A stretch of DNA of 64,000 nucleotides. It comes from Isoetes taiwanensis. Lineage: Eukaryota > Streptophyta > Lycopodiopsida > Isoetales > Isoetaceae. A program made the translations under genes and the position numbers. The notes beneath the pieces were generated by a model that saw only the letters and a list, made by a program, of their open reading frames with translations, was not told the origin of the DNA and searched no databases. Location of the stretch: the NCBI GenBank assembly GCA_021234155.1, contig JAJEKV010000001.1, forward strand, positions 31,570,177-31,634,176, read 5' to 3'. Below are positions 54,940 to 64,000 of this stretch, piece by piece. Each line of letters begins with the position of its first letter. The first letter of the stretch is position 1.

Positions 54940-56746
54940 TGTATGATGGTAACCATATCTTTATTGAAGGCAATACGAATATTGCATTTACTGGGGATGT
55001 TCAAGCTCGCATACACAGATTCTAGGCTATTTTTGCAACTAGGAATATGCATCACAACTGTTTGTTGTATTGTTCAATCAATCTAGCTCATTGCAACATG
55101 ATTATAATTAGATTGTAATTCGAAAAATAGGTGAAAGATGAGAAATTAGATGGGTTAATATTGACAAATATTTGCCCCTGGGTTAATATGGACAAAGATT
55201 TGCTCCTCTACCCTTTGGAACTTGCTCTGAGGCCTCTGTACAACTATATAAGCTATAATAATTTAAGCACAGAGCTTCTAATTGAAGGGGCATTTTCCAA
55301 CCAATGAAATGCAGTATTTGCATCGGTATTTAACCTTTTTCACCAAAAAAATATAACTGAATCTTGAATGTTGCTCAAAGGAAGGTTGTCCAGAATAAAT
55401 AGGCTTGAGGGCAAAGGTTTTAGTTGTTCTGTTGTCGAGCTTTTGGTGGTTGTCCTTATGTGCTTCAGGGGAGAATATCATTTTATTATCTACCCCTATA
55501 TTTATATAACTCAAAATGAAAGTCATAGAAATCCATATTGGACATCTAGAAGAAGAAATAACATTTATCCAAATGCAACAAGAGGCAACATCATCTATAA
55601 AAGCAAGCAATTAAGTTTAATTCCTACAATAGACCATATTTATGCCCGGCAACGCCGGGCAAGATATGTTAAATATATATGTTTTAGACACAAGGCTAAG
55701 GCCGGCCGAAGAAGAGGCTTAGGTAAGGTTATTGGTCTAGCCGAGGCTGATAACAAAAAATGTGGGGCTGAGGATGTATATTTGGCAGGTAAGGTTGAGG
55801 CCCACTTGGTTATCAGCCGAGTCAAAGATCGATACTTGCCTTATCGGGCTTATATGGGACACCATTACTAATAACTAGTACTGGTAAGTACTTATCAGCA
55901 CTACACGAGTACTACACGAGTACTGATAACTAGAGTTATTGGATCCTCACTTTACACACAAGAGTCCGATAAGGCTTGTTATTATCCCAGGCCCATTTAG
56001 AATATAGAGACATGCAGGGAGGTAACTAGTTAGTGCCACATGTTGCTTCCAATTTATCAATTTACATTCATTGCCCTCGATTGTGAGTAAAAGGATACAT
56101 ATGAAATAGCAAATTCATATGTTCGAGTGGAATGATAGGAAAAATAGGACAATGTTAGAGGGAACCCATAATCAACGGTCGGTGTTTTAATTCTGGGGCG
56201 GATAGGGTATTTCAGAGTTTTTTCCCATATGTTTAATACCGCAGAAATACATGTGTCGTGCTAATCCTAGTTGGAAGCCACGGAGAAGTGCAAGTAAGTA
56301 AAAGAGGGGGGGCATGTAGTGCGGAGCGAGAGTGGAAGAGCGAGCGGCAAACGCCGGATTCGCCAAAACGGCAGAAGCTTCCTCTCAGCGTAGCTAGGCT
56401 GCTCCTAGAAGCCATACTACCGTTGCTGCGTCGCTAGATCTGATCTGGTTTTGGACGAATGAGTGGATCTGTATAATACAAGGTAAGATTGGGTTTGCCT
56501 AGAAGCTATGTGCCTTGTTGTTTCGTCATAGGTTAAGTGCAATCTGTTTTGTTGCTCATTTTCTGCCTTTGTCGCATTAACGGAACTGAGCGGTAGTGCC
56601 ATCAGGTGTTTCGCCAGAATAAGTAGCGGGGAATTTGGAAAGGCGCCAATAGGAGCTTTTCTTAAGTGGCATGCTAGCAAGTGAAGCATTAGCTTCCGTC
56701 GATTTTGTAGCCTTTTGAACTTCTAAAGGACTCATCGGAGGAGATC
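54940..56746. other. intergenic DNA upstream of VAMP72
   Basis: A plus frame at 55368-55871 has a basic stretch (RHKAKAGRRRGLGKVIGLAE) but no recognised domain. GCCCGGCAACGCCGGGC near 55645 is a short hairpin, and ACACGAGTACT is repeated near 55903 and 55914. 56240-56746 is probably the VAMP72 promoter and 5' UTR. Confidence 0.45.
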
Positions 56747-57929
56747 ATGGGTCAAGAATCTCTTATATACAGTTTCGTTGCTAGGGGGACTGTTGTTCTC
56801 GCCGAGTACACAGCTTTTTCTGGTAACTTTAGCACTATAGCAGTGCAATGTTTGCAAAAACTTCCAGCCAATAACAACAAGTTCACCTACACTTGTGACA
56901 AGCACACCTTCAACTATCTCGTGGAGGATGGATTTGGTAGGTTTACGGCTTTATAGTTCACATGTTTGAAATTAGTTTTAACTTGATTCATTGTTTTACA
57001 GCATATCTGGTTGTAGCTGATGAAGAGTTTGGTAGGCAGATCCCATTTGCCTTTCTTGAGCGAGTAAAGGAAGATTTTAAACGCAGATATGGAGGAGGAA
57101 AGGCTGATACTGCAATTGCTAACAGCCTTGATAAAGAATTTGGGTAATAGCACGTTTTCTTTAAGTTTTTGGGGAATTTCATATGGTTGTAGCATGTAAA
57201 ATGTCACTAGGTCTCTGTGCTATTCTATTTGTACTGTTACTTAATCGTAAGGTGTGCTTGACATGTATACTGAATCAAACTAGAAACAGGTTTAACGTGT
57301 TGTTTTTTGGTTATTGATTTGTAGGCCAAAGTTGAAAGAACACATGCAATATTGTGTTGACCATCCAGAAGAAATGAACAAGATTGCAAAAATTAAAGCG
57401 CAAGTTTCTGAAGTAAAAGGAGTTATGATGGACAACATTGAGAAGGTATGTGTTTTGAGTTATCTAATTTATCTTGGCTTGTTTATTATACCCCTTTCAC
57501 TTCATCATATTACCTAACCTTCAGGATATATTGAATTTTTAGCAAGGTGTCGTATTCTTTAGAATTAAATATTTAGCACATTTTGTATACTTTCAATCAT
57601 GAAGATATGTTTACTCATTAAGTCTGTTTTTGATATGCAGGTATTAGACAGGGGAGAGAAAATTGAGCTTCTTGTTGACAAAACAGAAAATTTGCGGTTT
57701 CAGGTAATACAACCTTTTTTTGTATACTTCATTGCTCAACTTGGATTTTGTATTTCTTACTGGTGATATGCGGTGTTTTCAGGCAGATAATTTCCAGAGG
57801 CAAGGCAGACAACTGCGGCGTAAGATGTGGCTTCAGAACATGAAAGTTAAGCTGATTGTATTAGGGCTCATCATAGTCCTGATATTGATCATCTGGATTT
57901 CTGTATGTCGAGGCTTTAAGTGCAAGTAG
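56747..57929 (+). CDS. VAMP72: VAMP72-type R-SNARE (VAMP7 family)
   Basis: Vesicle SNARE that pairs with plasma-membrane or endosomal Q-SNAREs to drive membrane fusion in secretion. Five exons, 56747-56936, 57002-57143, 57325-57445, 57641-57703 and 57783-57929, join in frame to 220 residues, the normal length. All introns are GT-AG. The longin domain ([20 protein letters not shown], through [20 protein letters not shown]) fills exons 1-2. The SNARE helix follows ([16 protein letters not shown]), with the zero-layer Arg at residue 155 in [19 protein letters not shown] tail anchor spans about residues 195-215 and is followed by a Cys-containing C-terminus. The sequence is most like the plant VAMP721/722 group. 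The next in-frame ATG is far downstream, so the start is secure. Confidence 0.96.
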
Positions 57930-60100
57930 GTGAAGCTTTTACTGCTATCATGCTCATGCTCACCGACCCATATTTTACCTTCCATCTGCGTACCAGATTA
58001 TTTTGTCTTGTGTTAGGCTGCCTGCAGCAGGTACATATTTTTTGACATCATCACAGCTTTAGATATATTTTTTTCATCTTGTTGATAAGCCTTGAATTAC
58101 TACTGTCTATAATGCCGCTTTGTTGTAATCAATTGACTTTCTTGCCAGACAAGTTGCATATTTCTGTTTAATTTTTCTTTTGGAGATTAGGTTACAGTTA
58201 TTATTGTTGATTTCTTTTAATTACTTCCTACTCCAGGCGAGTGACCTCTGCATTGGTTTGTAGAGTTTTGCTACGTCCTGCTTATGTTTTGGCGGGACTA
58301 GACATCCTGCGTTTGCTAATATGACCTTTTAGTTTGAATCATTGGAGGCATACGAAGACACTTAAAATAGGGGGAGTGAAAAGTTGCGGAACCTGGTTTG
58401 TAATACACATAGTACAAATTTAATTGGACAGCATAACGGTCATAAGATCTCGAAATTTGTTGCTGAGTCTATTGCAGGAAATTTGTTGGTCGTTTTGTTG
58501 CTTGGTCTATTCCTCTAAAATGATAAAAGGAATTTATTCATGCTCAATGCACACACTACATTTTGCTTTTATTATTATATATAGATTATTTGGTTTCAAA
58601 ATTTGGTAAGCCATGGCTTTTTTTCAATGTGCGATTTTGCACATCTGGATCATTAGACAGGGCAATCAAAACATGTTAGCTATGGATGATTTTGAGAAGG
58701 CCGTTCTTTTCGCATTTGATCAAATTGGGGCTATAGATGATAGGCAATCCTCAAATCAGGTAATCAGGTGTTGTGCCCTTTCCCAAATCCTCAATCTCAA
58801 CCATCTATTTGCATCAACGGTGTAAAATTGAAATTGATGACAAACACTCAAAATCAAATTGAAATTGATGACAAACACTCAAAATCCCTTTAGTATAAAG
58901 AGAGATATAGATTATTTGGTTTCAAAATTTGGTAAGCCATGGCTTTTTTTCAATGTGCGATTTAAGTTCTCACCTTATGGGTGAAAATCGGTTACATCTT
59001 ATTTGCCTTTATGGCCAATTGTGTATAGGCATGTTGATTATTTTAAGGAATGTAATGTAGATTTTGTTTTTTAGATGACATTCCAAAATTTTCTGCCCAT
59101 TCTGCACTCTGCCCATAGAATGTAACTAACTGGTTTTCATGTAACAAATGTTACTTTTAAATGACATTCTCATGTGGATGAATCTTTGCCTTGTAAGTCG
59201 TCCGTGTTTCCCACATAAGAATATCACCTAGAGTGACATTCTTGTTGAACTTGAACAACGAATGTGACTTGCCATTTTTTATTCAAGTTTTTTTTTTTTT
59301 TTAATCTACATAAAGGACCCTTGGTTCTATAGAAGCAAAACAGAGGCCTTAAAACGAAATGATAGAATCAAAACAAACCTCCTTTTTCAAAAGCAAAATC
59401 AAATGACTTTTGATATGGCAGAATGTGAAGAGATGAAGAGGGACAAGATTCGATCTTTTATGTTGTAGCTATGATATTGCCTAGAAATAGCTATGATATT
59501 GCCTAGAAAAAGACAGGAAGTGGCACTCGAAGCCTTTATTGGCTAAATTTTGGACTTGGTGCCCCATTTTGGGGGGGAATCAATATGAGTTTGGCAACAA
59601 GAATGACAACTACCCATTTTGGTGAGAACCAATATGAATATGTGACAAGATTGACAACTACCCATTTTGGTGAGAACCAATATGAATATGTGATAGGTTG
59701 AACAACAAAATTGCCAAACTACAATGTTAAAGGACTCTGCACTTTTTTACAAAGCATGTTATTGTGATATTTAACATGCCAATTGTTTTAAGCCAGATTG
59801 AAAGTACTAATACATGATAGATCACACTTACCCTTTTGCTATATCTAGCTTGCACCTTATTTGCAAGGTTTAATGCTTTTTAACTTGTGCCTTTGTTATT
59901 AGACAAAATAATAAAAATTTCAACTATTTATAAGAGTTTTATTATGCCATAATGCCTTGCCTTGCCAATGAATTGCCAGTACATAAGCCCCCATGCTAAT
60001 TCACCAAGGGTAATGTCTAAAACCACATGCGAGCTACGATAATGATGTCAATTCCTTCCTTTCTGAAAAATAACTAACTTCAGTAGTATCCATAAACCAC
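57930..60100. other. VAMP72 3' region and intergenic repeats
   Basis: A direct repeat starts ATATAGATTATTTGG at 58579 and 58905 (about 60 bp, offset 326). A 31 bp tandem pair lies at about 58830-58890, and a 48 bp tandem pair (TGACAACTACCCATTTT) at 59604 and 59652. There is a poly(T) run near 59288. No gene. Confidence 0.55.
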
Positions 60101-60560
60101 GAATTAAGTACCAACTCAATTTGTTTCACCTGAGCACCAGCTCAACACAATTTGTTAACTTATCTTGAGCAATAACTCAATCCACTTAAGTTCTCTAAAT
60201 TATGTGTAAGTTATGATCTTGCGAATAACACTAACTATTCTTTACAATCACAACTACTTTGGCTGAAGCTTAAGATTAAAATCCAGTAACGTTTAATTGT
60301 TCTACTGAGATAGATTGCTAAGGCTCCAATTATTTAGGCTGAAAAATAAGATTCGAGATCCAAGATACAGATAAGATTTAGGAGAGAACAAGGTTTTTGT
60401 TGAAGCATCAACTTCATCGTAGCACCAACTAGTATATTTGATGCAAGTTACACTAATATCACAGTTCAGAAGTTCCTAGAATGGGACTTGAAATACTAAA
60501 ATAATATTTAACAATTTTCAAATCCTCTAGTGGCACCAACCACTTTAGAAAAATAAACAT
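60100..60560 (-). repeat. GTTGGTGCT-type degenerate repeat, reverse copy
   Basis: AGCACCAACT/AGCACCAGCTCAA motifs recur (about 60126, 60421 and 60531), the reverse complement of the GTTGGTGCT family at 44.9-45.4 kb. The surrounding AT-rich sequence is similar in style. It is non-coding. Confidence 0.45.
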
Positions 60561-60668
60561 TTAACAAATTCTCTCATCCTCTATATATCTCTAATATATA
60601 ATTGTAATATGGAGGATAAGGGGGCAGCTTGAGGTACTTATAGAAAATTGATATTTTTGCTTAGAGTT

Positions 60669-61442
60669 GTATAGGGGAATGGAGGTTGGGGCCTCCATTC
60701 CGGGTTTCAGTGGGGTCCGCGGCCGCGTTAGCGAGAGCGGGTCCCGAAAACCGGAATGGAGGCCCCAACCTCCATTCCCCTACAATATAGAAGTTGGGGA
60801 CGTTTTTTTTTCTTTCTGCAGATCCAACAAATTTACAGGGCATTTGGCAGCAGACTTACAGCATTCTTACAAGATCCGGCAAGGTTTCATAAAGATTTTT
60901 CGTCCCTTTAACATATCCGGCGATAAACATGCGATTTTTCGACCCTTGAAGAGATCTGCTACCTGTGCAGAAGTAAACTCATGCAAACTAGCAGGCATTG
61001 GGCCGAAGAACAAGGCCATGGCAAGCATTTCTTCTAAAAAATGGGCGTTGGATCGAAAACAGAGAAAGAAAAAACAGAGGAAGAAAACAGAGAAAACAGA
61101 GGATCGAAAACAGAGCTTCAAAATGCTCTGTTATGGCAACGATGGTGAAAAACTGTCGATCTGTGAAGAAGAAGTGGCGATGGCAAGCACTCCGGTCTGG
61201 AAAGAACTGGCGATCTGGGAAGAACTGGCGATGGCGAGAACTGGCGGCGACTGTAAACCCTAACCTGTCAGTTCACGCTGAAGCCCTTAGGTTAGTCGCT
61301 GGAAGCTGAAGCCCTAACCTGTGCAGCCGGTCAGTCGGAATGCGTGAAGCCAACTTCTATTCCGCATTATTGGCAGATGCCACGCGTCGGCACCAAAATG
61401 CACGCCACTAAAAATAACGGACCCAACTTCTATATTGTATAC
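60669..61442 (+). mobile_element. inverted-repeat DNA element with a MITE in its left terminus
   Basis: TACAATATAGAAGTTGGG at 60781-60798 is exactly inverted at 61422-61439. Ignoring the 60674-60782 MITE, the left terminus extends to GTATACAATATAG, matching the right end. The roughly 660 bp interior carries a long open frame (to 61263) with an A/G-rich Lys-Arg stretch (about 61060-61115) but no transposase motif, so the element is non-autonomous. Confidence 0.7.
60672..60782 (+). mobile_element. MITE, near-perfect hairpin, TA target
   Basis: Arms of about 32 bases (60672-60703 and 60751-60782; TAGGGGAATGGAGG, then GGCCTCCATTCCGG) are inverted copies. Each arm also contains its own shorter palindrome (GGAATGGAGG with CCTCCATTCC). 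TA at both ends fits a TA target-site duplication, as in mariner/Stowaway-type elements. Confidence 0.8.
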
Positions 61443-61479
61443 GTGTAAGCCTTTAAAATTAGTAGGGAGGAGATTACAC

Positions 61480-61600
61480 CTTTCAGAAGTTGACACTTAG
61501 GCGTATTCCAGAAGTTTCTTAAAGCTTCGTGCAGGTTCCAGAAGTTCTTAGGCCTGCTCTTCCAGAAGCTTCTGGATTATCCCGCATCATATAAAAGAAG
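61480..61600 (+). promoter_or_regulatory. heat-shock-element cluster with TATA box
   Basis: A perfect three-unit heat shock element (TTC-nn-GAA-nn-TTC) lies at 61506-61518. Another, with a partial fourth unit, lies at 61560-61577. An imperfect one at 61536-61547 and a half site near 61482 add to these. TATAAAAG at 61590-61597 follows 13 bases after the last site. The spacing fits a plant heat-shock-factor-driven promoter with transcription starting near 61620 on the plus strand. Confidence 0.75.
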
Positions 61601-62460
61601 GGGAGGTAAAAAGTTCAAACCCAGATGGATCGAGATAGATCGGCGCTGAGATGTTTGTGAAGAAAGGGTTTGTGGAGTGATCCCGGATCATACTGATCAG
61701 TCCGAAATTCCTATTGGCGGTGAACCCATGGATCAGTCATTAGATCTGGGTCCTATTTTCTAATTCCTAAACCTCAAGAATCAAGCGCAGAGCTCTGTAC
61801 TTCATGTGTGTCAGCTCTCGAAGGTTTAAGAGACAAAGTTTGTGTAGAGGGATGGTACTGTGAGAGCTATATTGGGGTTTCAGCTTTAAATTGAAGCTTG
61901 GTTTTCAGACTCGACTGGATTCCAGTGGTGTAAAGCTTTTTCTCCCCGTTTTTGTCGCGAATCTCTGTTGCAGATATAACCTTTCACGAAGAAATGTTGC
62001 TCTGTTTTGGAGATGCTTTCAGGTAAGTGATTGGAGGTTTAACTATGGCGAAGTTGTCGCTGGCTCGGCCATTACTTCTCTTTCGCCATTATCCTCATCA
62101 TGTAGGTCTTTTCTTCTAGTTGGGTTGTTGTTCCACCCCGAATTTGAGTCATAGAGTTCCCTTCAGCTGATTTGTTGTAGAGGGACGCAGACCTGAAGCT
62201 AGACTGGAAAGAACACTACGGAGTTTGAGTCCATTAGCTCTGACTCATCTCCCCATGTTGCATGTAAATTAAATCGACATTTAAAAGTGTCATATTATAT
62301 TTGCTTGGGATTTTTGCAGCAACGCTATTTCTCTGCATCCAACCATCATGCTGAATACATCGTCAGAAAAGGCATGGCTAGTCATGCATCCAGAACCCGT
62401 TAATGCCACCGCTTCCATAATTGCCTCAATTGCTTCATCAATGTAAGCACCATTAGACTA
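61601..62460 (+). other. putative transcript of the heat-shock promoter
   Basis: Downstream of the TATA box I find no long reading frame. A possible exon at about 62321-62440, after a TTTTTGCAG acceptor, reads NAISLHPTIMLNTSSEKAW and PEPVNATASIIASIASSM and is followed by a GTAAGC donor. Its family is unknown. A GTAAGT donor also lies at about 62022. Confidence 0.3.
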
Positions 62461-63300
62461 GTTAAATGTAATTTCTTAGTTCTCAAACAAGATTTCTCAG
62501 TCGGGTTTGGCCCAAAATCGTGTTGGGTTCTTACTTCCTGGGTTTTTGATTTTTTAGGTGCAGGTGGCGTGCCCGCACCGGAGGCACAATTAAATTCCTC
62601 CTGTCTGATACATAAGACAAGCAAGCAGAGGCTACAACACCAAAATTAACAAATTTTGTGAGGCTATCCATATCTGTTCAGAACCATATTGCTCATGAAT
62701 TGGATGTAAAATCATTGTTCCAATCCCCGGGGAAAAGACATGACAAATCTGACTAAGCCCTCATCGATATCTAGCATCAACATCTACATCTATCTTCGCA
62801 CATGAATTGCATGTATAATCATTATTCCACTACCAAAAGTATAATCTTAAGGGAAAAGCCATGACTTGCACATTTATTCGAGCAAGTCTGAGCTTCATCG
62901 ATATCTAGCATCAACATCCACATTTATCTATGATAACTGAGTATTTCTCAACATGACAACAACCTATCTTAATTCATGATTAGACGCACAAACTAGATAA
63001 GATATGAAATGGAATTACCATTATCTCACTGAAGATGCAAGGTCTGGAAAATTGATGGTTGTCCCTCTGTATGAACAAGAGAGCTCCTATAGAGGGAAAA
63101 CATCTATATGCACAACTTTTGAAAATTGTTAAGCAAATTGTTACCATGGCGAAGATTTGTATATGCTTTGCCACTGCACATGTACCATTTATTTGCAACA
63201 TTTTTCCATGTATGTACATACCTCATTTTCTCTTTTGTAGACAATTCGAGTAGCAAAGTGCTTGCAAAGCCATCTTAGCACCATAGACATAGACATGTTG
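62461..63300. repeat. non-coding, with a degenerate tandem pair
   Basis: Two diverged units of about 110-130 bp at about 62692-62800 and 62801-62935 share CATGAATTGSATGTA and CATCGATATCTAGCATCAAC. Otherwise nothing is recognised. Confidence 0.55.
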
Positions 63301-63305
63301 TAAAC

Positions 63306-63957
63306 TTGGTAGCTGATTTGTTATATCTACTTAGAAGGTCCAATAGGACGAACAGGGAGATAGTGGACATGATTTGTCAGCCCTACAACTCTCCTCTCAA
63401 GAAGATGGTATTGGAAATGGTACTAGGGGAGATCTACAAGAAGTTAGAAGCGACAGATGTACAGACTGTTTGTGATGATGTAGGCATCAGTAGGCTTGGT
63501 TACCATTCTCTATTCAAGCCATTCCACGAAGCGTTGAAAAGAATGGGCACAAAAAAAGTATTCGCTCCACGTCCACAAATTGTCGAGAATACAAGGGTTA
63601 CTAGGACAAAGATGGTGTATGCCATATTAGGAGAGATGCACCACATTGAATGTGCTGGTCCTGCCATAGCCATAAAAGATAAGAATGGCAAGGATTGTTG
63701 TGATATAGTTGGAATGAATGAACGCAATAATCTTTGGGTTGACCTGGTTACTCTCTTACAATTCCTTGTCAAATATTATGACTTAACAGTTGCAGAAACT
63801 AATGGTGAGATTGAAGTTTGCATAAAATTGGATGAAATGGAACCCGACCAAGTTTGAGAAGTATGAGAGGGTATCCGTTATCATCATGAATAGAGCAATT
63901 GAGAATGCAATTGCACATGCTAAATCAAAGAGCAACAAGAATAACAAAAAGATGTAG
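63306..63957 (+). pseudogene. hypothetical protein, frameshifted, unrecognised
   Basis: An open frame to 63857 contains LLRRSNRTNREIVDMICQP, YKKLEATDVQTVCDDVGISR, LGYHSLFKPFHEALKRMG, KVFAPRPQIVENTRVTRTKM and GKDCCDIVGMNERNNLWVDL. Near 63838 it shifts into a frame reading KWNPTKFEKYERVSVIIMN, RAIENAIAHAKSKSNKNNKK and a stop at 63957. The composition and continuity across the shift suggest a genuine protein of over 200 residues, broken by one indel. I do not recognise a family; it could belong to an unclassified mobile element. The DNA continues past the window edge. Confidence 0.45.
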
Positions 63958-64000
63958 AGGTGACTTTACGAGGAGAAGAAGCGTCTGGAAAAATGGTTCT

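Noticed and set aside
55368-55871. 167-codon plus-strand frame as a gene
   Set aside because: Atypical composition, no domain, no splice or promoter context; judged to be chance in low-stop DNA.
60667-61263. 198-codon frame across the nested elements as a gene
   Set aside because: It reads through the MITE arms and a purine-rich run giving Lys/Arg/Gln repeats; no transposase motif.

Overview
The window is nuclear DNA of a land plant with a large, repeat-rich genome. The evidence is GT-AG introns of up to 5 kb, a chloroplast-targeted FtsH protease gene, a plant-type VAMP72 R-SNARE gene, a plant-style ABCB transporter pseudogene and many nested retroelements. I cannot name the species. The style (long introns packed with LINE and LTR debris) would suit a fern, lycophyte or other large plant genome, but that is inference. 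No tRNA, rRNA or CRISPR array was seen.

Layout. 0.4-1.5 kb is a diverged dispersed repeat; 1.5-2.6 kb is an ABCB pseudogene on the minus strand. 3.2-14.4 kb is an intact five-exon gene for a type A thylakoid FtsH protease (692 residues). Its introns 2 and 4 are swollen by internally deleted LINE copies and by a copia element that is itself split by a LINE. 14.9-16.3 kb holds a degenerate array of about 29 bp period and small inverted-repeat elements. 16.5-21.0 kb has a damaged hypothetical minus-strand gene and a 5'-truncated LINE. 21-31 kb is mostly non-coding, with dispersed repeats and a fold-back element.

31.4-44.7 kb is the most unusual part. A Ty3/gypsy chromovirus-type gag-pol (37.9-42.6 kb, with a C-terminal chromodomain and a 1.5 kb 3' LTR) is preceded on the same strand by a block of extra reading frames. 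The first of these ends in a nearly complete histone H3 fold, after an H3-tail-like start, an unrecognised domain and a Gln-rich linker. An older, more decayed copy of the same architecture lies at 31.4-32.6 kb, so the fusion is not a one-off accident. All of these frames now carry lesions.

45-56 kb contains another damaged hypothetical gene, a LINE fragment, a duplicated copia fragment and a retroposon with a clear 13 bp target-site duplication. 56.7-57.9 kb is an intact five-exon VAMP72 gene (220 residues). The right end has nested inverted-repeat elements at 60.7-61.4 kb, a heat-shock-element promoter at 61.5-61.6 kb and an unrecognised protein fragment running toward the window edge.

Only FtsH (photosystem II repair in the thylakoid) and VAMP72 (secretory membrane fusion) look like working host genes. 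Nothing in the sequence links them functionally.
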